The notes under the pieces: generated by a model | Seen by the model: the letters and a program-made list of their open reading frames with translations, nothing else | What the model was told of the DNA's origin: nothing | Databases searched by the model: none | Program-made: the position numbers and the translations under genes | DNA from: Megascapheus bottae | Taxonomy: Eukaryota; Chordata; Mammalia; Rodentia; Geomyidae | Direction: 5' to 3' | Assembly (NCBI GenBank): GCA_024803745.1 | Contig: JANJXV010000194.1 | Coordinates: forward strand, 372,001-436,000 | DNA: 64,000 bases | Shown here: in pieces, positions 46,233-59,505 of the stretch | How positions within the stretch are numbered: the first letter of the stretch is position 1 | How the letters are laid out: each line of letters opens with the position of its first letter

Positions 46233-46462
46233 TTGTTTTGTGGTCATGGGACTTGAATTCTAGACCTCGCTGTTCTTCCTGAGCTCTTCAGCTCAAGGGT
46301 ACTGCCCTATGTCTTTAGCCTCAACCCCACTTCTCATTTTCTATTGGTTCATTGGAGAGAAGAGTCTAAGGTGTTTTTGTGATAGGTCAGTCTTTGAACC
46401 TTGATCCTCAGATCTCAGCCTCCTAAGTAGCTAGGATTACAGGCATGAGCCACGGGCTCATG
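46232..46462 (-). mobile_element. Composite SINE in the intron
   Basis: A nearly complete reverse copy ending ctaggattacaggcatgagc, close to the KRAB-B exon. Confidence 0.85.
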
Positions 46463-46559
46463 GCTTTCTCATTTTATTTTGTTTCACAGTGATTTCTACA
46501 GAGAAATCTAACTTTAACTCTACTGCCACATAGAATTCATCATATCACCCTATGATTCT

Positions 46560-46728
46560 TGGTTCCGGGGGTTTGGGCTAGCATGCACAAAGACCTGGTT
46601 CAGTTCCTTGGTACTACATACAAAGAAAAATCCAGAAGTGGTGCTATGACTCAAGAAGTAGAGAGCTAGCCTTGAGAAAACCCAAGGATCATGCTCAGGC
46701 CCTGAGACCAAGCATAGGATTGGGAAAA
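46560..46728 (+). mobile_element. Dimeric tRNA-like SINE in the intron
   Basis: Forward copy: gctagcatgcacaaagacct, tccagaagtggtgctatgac, and the ggattgggaaaag end. Confidence 0.75.
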
Positions 46729-46877
46729 GAAAATGATTCTTGATTCATTCACAAAGAATTCCATAGGTTCCACACAGGATTTAGGGTAACTAAGAATATT
46801 ATTGCTCAGTACATCACAACATGAACTTACCAATGGGGCTCAGGCTCCAACATCAATATGAAGATGCATTCACTCAC

Positions 46878-46967
46878 CTGTGATATTCTTGTCAGAGGAA
46901 TTTCCTATCCAGAGTTCTGCACAGTGCTCTAGCTTGTCAATTAATACAGGTTTGGGAACACAGGGCC
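46878..46967 (-). CDS. KRAB-B-like exon (90 bp)
   Basis: The acceptor ATTTACAG ends at 46,968 and the donor GTGAGTG starts at 46,877. The frame continues from KRAB-A and reads VPKPVLIDKLEHCAELWI-like sequence, a KRAB-B box pattern. Its length is a multiple of three, so it keeps the phase-1 junctions usual for these genes. Expression is not shown. Confidence 0.8.
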
Positions 46968-47079
46968 CTGTAAATTAGAAACAGTAGAGAATTATTGCTT
47001 ATGCTGTGTCATCATTGTTTAAGTTCGCAGACATCCTACTCACAAGTTATCTATTAAATCTTTTTTCTCATTTCTCACT

Positions 47080-47390
47080 GGCTCCATGGTTGACTTTTCC
47101 CCAGCTCTGGATTCATTTTCTATGGCATAAACTTAGCTGTCTTGCTCAAGGCTAGAAAAATACCAGTTTGAGTCCCAGCTCCACTTACATGCATAGGTCT
47201 TCATGCAAGCTAGGCAAGCACTCAACAACACAGTCAAACTCTTGACACTCCACTAGCATTTTTGAGGGGTTACTTGGAATTATAGAGTTTCATGGCAATT
47301 TTTATGCCATTGCTGGCTTCAAATTAGAATTCTTAGATTTCTTCCTCCTGAATATTTTAAGATTACAGGCATGAAACATTGCACCTAGTG
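47080..47390 (-). mobile_element. Two reverse SINE fragments between the KRAB exons
   Basis: A tRNA-like part at about 47,080-47,245 (gcaagctaggcaagcactc) and a 7SL-like part at about 47,275-47,390 (aagattacaggcatgaaac). Both are diverged. Confidence 0.65.
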
Positions 47391-47643
47391 CCAGGTTTCC
47401 ATTATAAACTCACTGTTTAGTGATTTGTAGATCCTATTTCCAATAATGATATATATTCTATTCTGGATGGTTTATCCACTTACAATTACTGTGTAAGTTT
47501 GGAATGTCGTCTCCATTAGAGGAAACATAATTTAGAACTGTTGTCAAAGTATCCTGAAGGTATCCTGAAGAATGAGTACAAAATTACCTTAGGTTTTCTT
47601 TAGAAAGTAATGATAATTCTCAGGGCCTGGAATCTTTCATTTA

Positions 47644-47883
<240 letters not shown>

Positions 47884-47984
47884 TTAGCACTGAGTTATAA
47901 ACACACAATGTCTGGAATTTTATTCTTTATATTGTTTGAATTGTATTCCTTTACTTAAATGTTTAGAGTTACATGAAATATTGA

Positions 47985-48180
47985 CCTGAAAAGCTTAGGG
48001 ATGGTGCCTAGGCCCAGAGTTCAAGTCCCAAGACCCCAAAAAAATAAAAAGGCAAGCCAGGTATTGGTGGCTCACGCCTGTCATCCTAGCTACTCAGGAG
48101 ACTGAGATCTGAGGACCATGGTTGAAAGCCAGCCTGGCACAAAATTCCATGACACTCCTTTCCAATTACCCACCATAAAA
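47985..48180 (+). mobile_element. tRNA-like monomer followed by a 7SL-like SINE half
   Basis: A gcccagagttcaagtccc end with an A-rich tail near 48,038-48,050, then agccaggtattggtggctca and ctactcaggagactgagatc in forward orientation. Confidence 0.75.
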
Positions 48181-48421
48181 TGTTTAATGGCTTGTGGCAT
48201 ATCATGGGAGAGCAATTGTGGTATCGACAAAAATAAGTCGAGGGAGTAGATTTAGGTTATAAATGGAATTATTCCATTGAAAAGGAACTACATTATATGA
48301 TGACATATGCTGGTACTGTGAGAATATTGCAAAATCTTAGGGTATCAAGTAATAATACTGTGAAGTACACCCAGAATGTTAATGTTCTATGTCTGGCATA
48401 ATAATCACTTGGGGAAGAAAC

Positions 48422-48675
48422 TTTTTTTTCTTTTTTTTTGGCTGGGGGATTTGTAAGGCTTGAACTCTGGGCCTGGGCACTGTTCCTGAGCTCTTCAACT
48501 CAAGGCTATCACCCTACCGATGAAGCCACAGTGCCATTTCCCATATTATAGTGGTTAACTGTAGATGAGAGTCTCATAGACTTTCTAATGCCCAGGCTGG
48601 CTGAACCAAATCTTTAGATATCAGCCTGATATCTGAGTAGCTAGGATTACAGGTAGAAGTCACTGCACCTGGCAA
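48422..48675 (-). mobile_element. Composite SINE
   Basis: A good reverse copy: T-run, aaggcttgaactctgggcct, gtggttaactgtagatgaga, gtagctaggattacaggtag. Confidence 0.85.
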
Positions 48676-48779
48676 GAAATTTATTTCTTGCTGTTTTATA
48701 CTACAAATTTACTGTATGTTTTACTTTTTCAAAAAGACTGAGGATGACCTTTGTTCTGTATATAATGGGAAGAGGGGTA

Positions 48780-48907
48780 GGGAGCTGTGAGCAGAAGAAC
48801 TGAGGGGCAATACTCAGGGTAGGACAATAGCCTTAAACTAAAGAGCTCACGGCCCAAGATCCAAGCCCCATGATTTCCCCACTACCCCATAAAAAAGGGA
48901 AAAAAAT
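48780..48907 (+). mobile_element. tRNA-like SINE monomer, worn
   Basis: Forward fragment: gagctgtgagcagaagaact, agagctcacggcccaagat, then an A-rich end at about 48,892-48,907. Confidence 0.55.
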
Positions 48908-49629
48908 AGGAGATAGGAGATGATTTTCTAAAAAGAATATATAGAAATAGTAGTTCAAAATGTAGAAAGAAGTTCAATATTAACAGTCATGAGAAAAATT
49001 AAAATTACAATGAAATCATTCCTTTAAATATGTTAATATAAATATAGTTTTAAACAAAAAGATACACATACACACACACACAAACACACACACACACACG
49101 CATACAATAAAACAACTTTCAAAGTCTATTACTGGGAAGGTATTGAGAAGAAGTAGAACTTTGGAATAGTTCTGTAAGGAATATAAAGCAATCAAAAATT
49201 GCGTGGAGAGTGCTAAAAAAGTGCTAAATATAGAAGTACATAGAAATATGGTCCAACACTTCTATTTCTAGATTTGTACCTAATGGAAGAGAAAGCAGAG
49301 ACTAGAACAAATATGTGGAGAATCCATTCACAACTATTCTTAATAATCAAAAGATAGAAATATGCAAAACAATACATTGAAAAGGAAGAACATTTTACTA
49401 TATTTTACAGATGAATCTTGATTACAGTAAACTAAAAATACAGCAGTCATAAAGGAAGAGCTAGGGTATGTTTTCCCTTCCAGAGCTTCCAAGGATCAAC
49501 AAACCCTTAGAGCCAAAAAGCACGATGGTTCCAGAGAATGGAGTAGAGAGGAACAGGAGCTGAATGTTTAATGATTATACATGTAAAATGAAAATTGCTC
49601 TAGATGGATAGAATGAAGAGAGAACTGTA
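48908..49629. other. A/T-rich non-coding stretch with a (CA)n repeat
   Basis: About 720 bp without a gene. A CA-rich repeat lies at 49,066-49,099. The text around 49,130-49,450 is faintly L1-like but too diverged to assign. Confidence 0.5.
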
Positions 49630-50076
49630 CCCTAAACAATGGTTATGTAGCCACACAGGATGGAATTGAACACGAAGGTTCAATTCCGCAGTACCACATA
49701 CACAGAAAAAACCAGAAGTAGTGCTGTGGCTCAAGTAGAAGATCACTAGGCTTGAGGAAAGCTGAAGGACAGTGCTCAGACCGAGTTCCAGCCAAAGGGC
49801 TTGTTTAAAAAAAACTAGAAAGCTGAGCATGATGGGGTGGTGGCTCACTTCTATAATCCTAGCTACTCAGGAGGCTGAGATCTGAGGATCAAGGTTTAAA
49901 GCATCCTGGCACAAAAAGACCTGAGACACTTATCTCCAATTTACCTTTAGAAAATGGGAAGTGGGGCTTGGCTCCAGGGTAAGGTGGTAGCCTGGAGCTG
50001 AAGAGCTCAGGGATAGTGCCCAGGCTGAGTTCAAGATCTATGACCCACCAAAAAAAACCCAAAAAACAAAAAATAA
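49630..50076 (+). mobile_element. Dimeric tRNA-like SINE followed by a composite SINE
   Basis: The first lies at about 49,630-49,815. The second is a nearly full forward composite at about 49,820-50,076, with ggtggctcacttctataatc, ctactcaggaggctgagatc, agctgaagagctcagggata and an A-rich tail. Confidence 0.8.
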
Positions 50077-50506
50077 GATGGAAAAAATTGGATTCTGTGA
50101 ATTTTATCAGGCATATAAATGTCTTTTTTTATGGTTGAAATAACAAATTGTTTGGAAAAAGTTTTTACCTAGAAATGTACACTACAAATGTAATTAACAA
50201 CAAACACAAAATATGCAAAAGATACAAATTATCACAATATGGGTATCCTGCTTCTGTATCTTTCACTGACTCCTGTTCAAATGAGTCACATATTCTGAAA
50301 CATTTCTCCCAGTCGATATATGCCACAAGCGTTAGCTTGTACTGTACTTCTTGGGAAATCAAAAGCAAATACTAACCAAATGTGTGTTAGATTTTGTCAA
50401 CAGTGATATTTCAAATATAAATCCCTAGTCATTGCATTATTTAATATCAATGCCGGAATCTAACTTACACTGGCAGAATCTTCAATCTTTTGAGAATCTT
50501 CAAAAG
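50077..50506. other. Unique stretch ending at a rearrangement breakpoint
   Basis: A/T-rich DNA without a supported gene. Its last 20 bases (50,487-50,506) form a 7-bp hairpin with a 6-nt loop, and L1 sequence begins abruptly next to it. Confidence 0.6.
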
Positions 50507-52650
50507 GGTGTGTAAATATTTAGGTTCGTTATGTCTTCCTGGAGGAAAGATCCCTTTAGTAGTATGTAGTAACCTTCTTTGTCTTTTCTTACTAATTTTA
50601 GTTTGAAGTCTATTTTATCTGATATGGGGATGGCAACTCCAGCCTGTTTATGGGGGCAGTTAGCTTGATAGAGTTTATTCCAACCTCTCACTTTCAAAAG
50701 ATGATTGTTTTTGGGTAAGATGTGTCTCTTGAAGACAGCAGAACGATGGCTCTTGCTTTTTGATCCAACTAGACAACCTATGCCTTTTAATTGGAGAGTT
50801 AGGTCCATTGATATTGAGAGTTAGGATTGAGAGATATTTATTAGTTCCTACCATTTTTAAAAGCTTTTAGTAGGGCCTGTGTCTCTTGACAGTTCTTGTG
50901 GTCCTTAGATGGTATGCTGTTTAGGTGCCATTTCTTTCCCTATATTGCATTTATTTTGGTTTTCTATGTATAGAGCATCTTTGAGAATTTTCTGTATTGT
51001 TGGTCTTGTTTCGACATATTGTTGCAGCTTTTCCCTGGAATGGAATATTTTTATTGTTCCCTCAGTTATGAATGATAGCTTAGCTGGCTACAGTATTCTT
51101 GGTTGGTAGTTATTTGATTTAAGGGCATGACATATATGCTTCCAGTCACTTCGTGCTTGCATGGTCTCTGCTGAGAAATCTGCGGTTATTCTGATTGATT
51201 TGCCTTTGTAGGTAACTGATTCCTTTTCCCTGGCTTCCTTTAGGATCTTTCCTTTCGTTTTTATTGAACCAGTTCGGATCACAATGTGGCGGTGGGATGT
51301 TCTTTTCTGGTCAGGTCTGTTTTTGGTTCTAAAAGCTTCTCGTATCTGGATGGGCCAGCCCTTCTGGATATTTGGGAAATTCTCTGAGATGATTCCCTGA
51401 AGTATATTTCCAATACCATTGACCTCTTTCTCCACGCCCTCCTCAATACCAACTAGCCTTAAATTAGGCTTCCTAATTGTATCTTGGAACTCTTGAAGCG
51501 CTCTCTCATATTTCCTAGATTTGGATTGACTCATTTTCTGTTCTTTATAATACCTAAATTATCTTCAGCCCCGGAAATTCTCTCCTCTGCATTGTCTAAC
51601 CTGCTATCAAAGCTATCTCCTTTATTTTTCCTCTCCCTTGCTTCTAATCGCTCACTTTTGATGCCTTGCATCTCTTGTTTTAGATCATGTATGGTTTTCT
51701 TTATCTCCTTGATTTCCTTTTGAGTGCTTAGCTCAGTAGCTTTATTTTCTTTGGACATTTGCTGGAGTTTGGTGACGTTTTTATTTGTGGATTCTATGAA
51801 TTCATGCATCTTTCTTTGAAAAACCTTTAATATGTCCTCCTTTATGGCTTCTTCTTTTTCACTTATCACCTTGTTTTTGCTTTCCTCTTGTTCAGCTATG
51901 GCTTCCTCAATTATCTCTTTCGTTATATTTTTACATTTTTCATTAATGATGTTTATCAATTGCATTTGTGTAGCACTTGGAAGACTCTCCTCTAGGTTTG
52001 CCAGTGACTGTTCCATTGTCTGTTTATATTGGGTGGGGGATGTTGTTTCTTGATTTGACATTTTTCTTGAGTTTCTTGTTCTGCCCATTTGAAAATGGGA
52101 GCAAGATTACTACTAAATACGATTATAGTTTTTCAGATATAACTAATCTAGACCTCTGTAGCTGGCAGACACTAGATGTTCACAACTTTTGATTGGTATT
52201 ATCACTCTTTCTTTTTGTGCACTTACAGACCAGTCTAATACAACCACTGATAAGCGATTTATACCCAAAACAATAAGCCTCTCAATCCAATCTCTATTGT
52301 CTTTAAGTCCCTCTGAGCCTAGAGAATAATTAGCCACCTACATATACAATATTGCTCAACAGCCGTCAAGTGTAGATCCGTGCAGTATAAGGGTTGAAAG
52401 ACGATCAGAGGTCCAGAGATAGAAAAAAAGAATGAGAGAGGTCAGGGGAGGTACAAGAGGATTAACGTAGGAGTGTAAGAATATTGTAGTAAGGAAGAAA
52501 AGGTATAGCATAAGGATAACTGACCTAAGTTGGTTAGTAGGTAGCATATTTGAGTACAAAGTTTGGAAAGTATTAGAATAAAACTTATGTGTTGCTGCAC
52601 GACTAGCTCTTAGCCCAACCAGAGGCCTCACAGTGGACCATGGGTTGAAT
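50507..52650 (-). mobile_element. L1-3, lacking its 3' two thirds
   Basis: L1 sequence begins abruptly inside the ORF2 endonuclease and continues through the ORF2 start (50,854), ORF1 (51,088-52,088) and the 5'UTR to about 52,650. Loss of the 3' side is not how L1 truncates on insertion, so this edge is a DNA rearrangement. It contains the empty site (51,894-51,899) matching the provirus insertion in L1-1. Confidence 0.9.
51088..52088 (-). pseudogene. ORF1: L1-3 ORF1 remnant, the most complete in the window
   Basis: ORF1p starts at 52,088. The 185-codon N-terminal part (to 51,531) holds the basic leader and a long Lys/Glu-rich coiled coil. A 4-bp deletion near 51,546 shifts the frame, and the RRM plus C-terminal domain continues at 51,088-51,534. 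The total of about 333 residues is normal for mammalian ORF1p. Only this one shift separates the two halves. Confidence 0.9.
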
Positions 52651-54014
52651 CTGTTTTTCTTGTCTACGTTGAGGGAAAGGGGTATTTCACAAGATGCAGA
52701 AGCGAAGATTTCAGAAGCAAATTCTGTGAGTGAATTAGCTCGTAAAAAGCATTTTTATTTTCTTTTAACTTTCTGCCAGTCTTGGGGCTTGAATTCAGGG
52801 CCTGAGCACTGTCCTCGGGTTTTCTCAAGTCTAGCCCTCTGCCACTTGAGCCACAGTGCCACATCTAGATTTTCTATCTATGTGATACTGAGCAATCAAA
52901 CCCAGATCTTCATGGATGCTAGGCAAGCACTCTACCACTATGCAAAACTCTCAACCCTGACATAGTAATTATAAAGTCATCATCATCATATCAAAATATC
53001 CTTTCTCCACAAAGAATGAACACTTATCTATGTGTGTAATGCTTTTTTTTAATTTCACTAATTCTTCTGTGTTTTTCCCTCTTGCATTTTTTACACATGA
53101 CAGCAAAGCTAATCATCAGGAAAAAATTGATTAGGATACAGAAACCTAATAATATCCTAGTAGATTGACGTCAAAAATATGTGCAAGATGCCCTGTGTGT
53201 TGGACCTAGTGGTCGAGTCCTTGGCTACCACACAAAAAGACTTAGGTTTGATTCCTCATTACCACATACATAGAAAACGCTACAAGTGGTGCAGTGGCTC
53301 GGTGGGACAGCTAAAGCCTAAAGAAAGCCCAAGAACAATGTTCACACTCTGAGGTCAATCCCAAGACTTAGCAAAAACAAAAAAAATTCGACACGGGGCA
53401 AAATGCAGGCAGAGAAGCCACTGTGAAGTACATGTTTTGTAAAGGATGAGGGCAATATTGACCCTTAAGTTTGGATCTTACCTAAGAAAGGCTCCTTGAG
53501 CCTGAGACCAGACTGGTAGTTGGGCCTAGTGGAAGACATTGGGGTTGGACAAATAAGGTGTGCTGTTTACTACATCCACATGTATATTGTGAGATTGGAG
53601 AAGAGATTCCGCCTCCAGTATGTCTTTGGTGAGGTCTTCTGTGAGCAAGGATCTTTGGTCATTGGGCCCTGAAAGGTGACCCTGCCTCCCTCACAATGGA
53701 ACAGAATATGGAACCCTGGTAACCAAGCCACTGTAACTAACAACCAGCTCAAGCCAGCTCACTTGGCCTGTGGCTCAGGAGGAAGAAAGATGTTGCTGTG
53801 CTGTTGCCAAAGGTCAGGAAACTCGAGTCTCAGGCATGGAACTTGTGGCTGTCTTACTCGAAGATGTACATGCTAGATCATTGCCAAGCCACAAATCCAG
53901 TATAATAGGCCTTTCTCTAAGAAGAAGGCCAGGAAAACCCAGGGCAACCAGATGAGGTATATTTCTAAGAAGAAATGTATTTGACCCCATCATCCTTCCA
54001 ACAAACTACAACTT
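52651..54014. repeat. Spacer segment, copy c
   Basis: This is the direct spacer copy between L1-3 and L1-4, with the minus SINE at about 52,755-52,965 and the plus SINE at about 53,205-53,395. It shares tacacatgac near 53,092 with copy d, where copies a and b read tacagttgac, so c and d are the closer pair at that site. Confidence 0.85.
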
Positions 54015-54419
54015 TCTTTTTTTTAATTTTTTTATTGTAATTAGTAAAGTGGTTACATGATATTTGCCAGATAGAAGGTGCATTAATTCACATACATTGA
54101 TACCCATTCACATGTCTTGGTACCCATTTCCCTCCAACACCACACCCCCCACCCGTCTTGGTTTTCCCCCCTTCCCTATCAAATTTCAAATATACAAATA
54201 CAAATAAATTCAATATATCAGATAACTAATTGAGATACTATACCAATATGGGATAACCAAGGGACAGCAAACGAGATGAGAGACAACATAGTACATTAAG
54301 GACAACAATCATTCATTATGTGGCTTTTGTTTCAACATCCTGGAGGTCCTTTAATTTAGCTTCACATTATATGGCCGTATATATGGCCTTTTGCTCTATT
54401 GCAAATCTCTGCTAGTAGA

Positions 54420-57400
54420 GCCCAAGTTTCTACTGATTATGACGAATGAGGGAAACCACTGAGCCTAAGTTCCTTTAAGTCTGGCTTACTTCACTTAATA
54501 TGATTTGTTCTAAGTCTTTCCATTTCTAACAAATGGGGCGATGTCATTCTTTCTGACAGCAGCATAGAATTCCATTGTGTACAAATACCACAACTTGTTG
54601 ATCCACTCATCAAATGAGGGACATCTGGGTTGGTTCCATATCTTTGCTATGGAGAATAGTGCTGCAATGAACATTGTTGTGCTAGTGGGTTTAGTATGCC
54701 CTTGCTTCTGGATTGTTGGATAAATGCCAAGTAGTGGAATTGCTGGGTAATAGGGGAGTTCTATGTTTAGCCTTTTGAGGCACTGCCACACTGCTTTCCA
54801 TAGTGGTTGAACGAGTTTGCACTCCCACCAACAGTGTAGAGAGATCCCTCCTGGCCACATCCCCTCCAGCATCTGTTGTCATTCGTTTTCCTGATCCTGG
54901 CCATTCTAACTGGAGTGAGGTGGAATCTTAGAGTTGTTTTGATTTGCATTTCCTTTATGACCAGAAATGTTGAGCATTTCTTCATGTGTCTATAGGCCAT
55001 TTTTATTTCTTCTTAAGAGAAGACTCTCTTAAGTCTTTGGCCCATTTTTTACTGGGATGGGTGATACTTTGGAGGTTAGTTTTGGAGTGATTCAATTTTT
55101 TGAGTTGTTGATATATTTTAGATATGAGGCCTTTGTCCGTTGTTTGGTTGGTGAAGATTTTCTCCCACTCTGTAGGCTTCCTGATTAGTTTACTAGCTAT
55201 ATCCGTTGCCATAGAAAAGCTCTGCAGTTTAATGCAGTCCCACTTATCCAGCCTTTCTCTGATTTGTTGTGATTCTTGGTCCTTATTAAGAAAGTTTCGA
55301 CCTGTGCCAAGGAGGCCTAGTGTATCTCCTATTCCTTCCTGTAAACTTTTCAGTGTGTCAGCTTTACCTCCACGTCTTTGATCCATTTGGAGTTAATTCT
55401 AGTGCTAGGTGACAAAGAAGGATCCAACTTAATTTTCTGCAGGTGCTTAACCAGTTCTGCCAGAACAACTTGTTGAAGAGTCTATCTTTCTTCCATTCTA
55501 TTTTTTGGCTCCCTTGTCAAAGATTAGGTTGCCATAGGTCTGTGGTTTAATATCTGGGTCCGCAGTTCTATTCCATTAGACTTCAGGCCTGTTCTTGTGC
55601 CAGAATCAAGCTGTTTTGAGAATTATAGCTTTGTAATAGTGTCTAAAGTTTGGAATTGAAATTCCTCCAGCGCTGTTCTTTCTGATAAGTAGTGTTTTTG
55701 CTATACGGGTTCTATTGTTCTATTGTTATTCCATATGAAATTTTGAATGGCCTCTTCTATTTCTTTAAAGAATGACATTGGGGTGGTGATGGGTATTGCA
55801 TTGAATTTCTAGAGAGCCCTTGGCAAGATTGTCATTTTCACAATGTTGATTCTTCCAATCCAGGAGCATGGGAGGTTTTTCCATTTCCTTAGTTCTGGTT
55901 AATTTCCTTTTTTAGGGTTTTAAAGTTTTCATCAAAACGGTCCTTTACATTCTTAGTTAAGCTAATTCCTAGGTACTTCATTTTCTTTGAGACTATTGTG
56001 AAAAGAGTTTCTTTCCTGATTATTGCCTCGTTCCTCTCACTGTTGGCATAAAGGAAGGCAGTTGATTTGTGAGGGTTGATTTTATGGCCTGCTACCCTTC
56101 CAAAGCTTTGAATCAGCTCAAGGAGCTTGGGAGTAGAGTCTATAGGATTCTTTAAATACAGAATCATGTCATCTGCAAAGAGGGATAGTTTTATTTCCTC
56201 TTTCCCTACTTGGATCCACTTTGTGCTTGCTTCTTGCCTTATTGCACTGCCAACAATACTACTACTATGTTAACAAGGAGTGGAGAGAGTGGGCATCCTT
56301 GTCTCGTTCCTGATTTTAGAGGGAATGGCTTTAGATTTTCACCATTAAGTATAATACTGGCAGTGGGTTTCTCATACACAGCCTTTATTACATTGAGAAA
56401 TGTTCCATGGATTCCTAGTTTCTCCCCATCTTTTCACATAAAGGGGTTTTGGTCCTTGTTAAATGCCTTTTCCGCATCTATTGAGACAATGATGTGATTT
56501 TTGTCCTTGCTCCTGTTGATGTGTTGAATTATATTAATTGATTTGTGTATGTTGAACCAGCTTTGCCTCCCTGTGATGAATCCAGTTTGATCATAGTGTA
56601 TAATTTTTTTGATGAGTTGTTGTAGACAGTTGGCCAGTATTTTGTTGAGAAGATTTGCATCGATATTCATCAAAGAAATGGGTCTATAGTTCTCTTTCTT
56701 TGATGAATCTCTGTCTGGTTTGGGGATTAGGGATATACTGGCTTCACAGAATGAGTTTGGTAAAGAACCTTCATTTTCAATTTTGTTGAAGAGCTTGAGG
56801 AGTATTGGTGTGAGCTCTGCTTTGAAGACCTTATAGAATTCAGCTGTGAATCCATCTGGCCCTGGGCTCTTTTTAAGTGGAAGTTGTCTAATTTCCATTT
56901 CTATTTCAGAGCTTGAAATAGGCCTGTTGAGTTGGGTTAGCTCTTCTGGGTTCAGTGTGGGTATGTTAATACTGTCTAGGAATTCATCAATTTCTTCTAG
57001 ATTCCCCAATTTGTTGGCGTAAAGGTTTGAGAAGTATTCCCTCATGATATTCTGGATCTTGGTAATTTCTGTCGTGATATTACCATTTTCATCTGCGATT
57101 TTGTGAATTTCCATACGCTCTCTTCTTGTTTTGGTAAGATTTGCTAAGGGCTTGTCAATATTGTTAATTCTTTCAAAGAACCAACTCCTTGTTTTGTTGA
57201 TTCTTTCTATAGTTTTTTTTATTCCAAATCATTTAATTCTGCTTTGATTTTAATAATTGCTTTCTCCTAATGGGTTTAGGGTTGGTTTGTTGGTCTTTTT
57301 CCAGGAGGTTTAGGTGAGACATTAACTAGTTGGTTTGCCATTTTCCCAACTTGCTGTTGTAGGCACTCAGCGCTATAAATTTTCCTCTGAGTACTGCCTT

Positions 57401-58273
57401 TGTTGTGTCCCTAAGGAGTTGATATTTGTGTGCTCCTTATTGTTAAATTTCATAAACAATTGGATACTTGTTCTGATCTCTCCGTTTACCCATTGTTTTT
57501 GATTCAACAATGTGCTGTTCAGTCTCCATGAGTTATAGGGTTTTCGTTGGTGGAGATGTGTGTTCAGTTCCAATTTGATGCCTTTATGGTCTGAGAGTGT
57601 GCATGGAATAATTTCAGTGTTTCTGAATCTGTCCAGGTTTGTTTTATTGCATAAGATGAGGTCTATTTTGGATAATGTTCCATGTGCTGGTGAGAAAAAC
57701 GTATATTGTGTTGTTACTGGGTGGAATATTCGGCAGATGTCTGTTAGATCTAGTTGGTCTATATAGTTGTTCAGTTCTAAGGTTTCTCTGTTGAGTTTTT
57801 GCCTTGTTGATCTGTCCATAGGCGAGAGTGGTGTGTTAAACTCACCAACAAGCACTGTATTTCGATCTATGTATGGTTTCAGTGTAAGTAAAGTTTGCTT
57901 GATGAAGTTTGGAGCTCCTGGATTGGGTGTGTAAATATTTAGGATCGTTATGTCTTCCTGCAGGAAAGATCCCTTTAGTAGTATGTAGTAACCTTCTTTG
58001 TCTTTTCTTACTAATTTTAGTTTGAAGTCTATTGTATCTGATATGATGATGGCAACTCCAGCCTGTTTATGGGGGAAGTTACCTTGATAGAGTTTATTCC
58101 AACCTCTCACTTTCAGAAGATGATTGTTTTGGGGTAAGATGTGTCTCTTGAAGACAGCAGAACGATGCCTCTTGCTTTTTGATCCAACTAGACAGCCTAT
58201 GCCGTTTAATTGGAGAGTTAAGTCCATTGATATTGAGAGTTAGGATTGAGAGATATTTATTAGTTCCTACCAT
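54420..58273 (-). pseudogene. ORF2: L1-4 ORF2 remnant
   Basis: The start codon is at 58,273, with the shared frameshift about 55 codons later. The endonuclease is open at 57,373-58,227 and the RT N-terminus at 56,434-57,114. FADD is retained near 56,170-56,180 but in an interrupted region. A small local duplication (tctattgttctattg) near 55,710-55,727 disrupts the thumb. The C-terminal Cys-rich part is at 54,510-54,872 in two frames. Confidence 0.9.
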
Positions 58274-58503
58274 TTTTAAAAGCTTTTAGTAGGGCCTGTG
58301 TCTTGACAGTTCTTGTGGTCCTTAGACGGTATGCTGTTTAGGTCCATTTCTTTCCATATATTGCATTTATTTTGGTTTTCTATGTATAGAGCATCTTTGA
58401 GAATTCTCTGTAGTGTTGGTTTTGTTTCGACATATTGTTGCAGCTTTTCCCTGGAATGGAATGTTTTTCTTGTCCCCTCAGTTATGAATGAGAGCTTACC
58501 TGG

Positions 58504-59505
58504 CTACAGTATTATTGGTTGGTAGTTATTTGGTTTAAGGGCATGACATATATGCTTCCAGTCACTTCGTGCTTGAATGGTCTCTGCTGAGAAATCTGGG
58601 GTTATTCTGATTGGTTTGCCTTTATAGGTTACTGATCCATTTTCCCTGGCTGCCTTTAGGATCTTTTCTTTCGTTTCTATTGATCCAGTTCGGATCACAA
58701 TATGGCGGAGCGATGTTCTTTTCTGTTCAGGTCTGTTTGGGGTTCTAAAAGCTTCTCTTATCTGGATGGGCCTGCCCTTCTGGATATTTGGGAAATTCTC
58801 TGAGATGATTCCCTGAAGTATATTTCCAATACCATTGACCTCTTTCTCCACGCCCTCCTCAATACCAACTAGCCTTAAATTAGGCTTCCTAATTGTATCT
58901 TGGACCTCCTGAAGCTCTCTCTTATATTTCCTAGATTTCGATTGACTCATTTTCTGTTCTTTCTCTATAATAACTAAATTATCTTCAGCCCCGGAATTTC
59001 TCTCCTCTGCATTGTCTAACCTGCTATCAAAGCTACCTACTTTATTTTCCATCTCCCTTGCTTCTAATTGCTCCCTTTTGATGCCTTGCATCTCTTGTTT
59101 TAGATCATGTATGGATTTCTTTATCTCCTTGATTTACTTTTGAGTGGTTAGCTCAGTAGCTTTATTTTCTTTGGACATTTGGTGGAGTTTGGTCACGTTT
59201 TTATTTGTGGATTCAATGAATTCATCCATGTTTCTTTAAAAACCTTTATTATGGCCTCCTTTATTGCTTCTTCTTTTTCACTTATCACCTTGTTTTTGCT
59301 TACTCTTGTTCAGCTATGGCTTCCTCCATTATCTCTTTCTTTATATTTTCACATTTTCATTAATGAAGTTTATCAATTGCATGTGTGTAGCACTTGGAAG
59401 ACTCTCCTCTAGGTTTGCCAGTGACTGTTCCATTGTCTGTTTACATAGGGTGGGGGATGTTGTTTCTTGATTTGACATTTTTCTTGAGTTTCCTATTCTT
59501 CCCAT
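58504..59505 (-). pseudogene. ORF1: L1-4 ORF1 remnant
   Basis: The start would be at 59,505. The C-terminal 195 codons (58,504-59,091) are open through part of the coiled coil, RRM and CTD. Unlike L1-1 and L1-3 the coiled-coil/RRM joint is intact. A nonsense TAA near 59,136 and single-base losses near 59,236, 59,302 and 59,356 break the N-terminal half. Confidence 0.88.
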
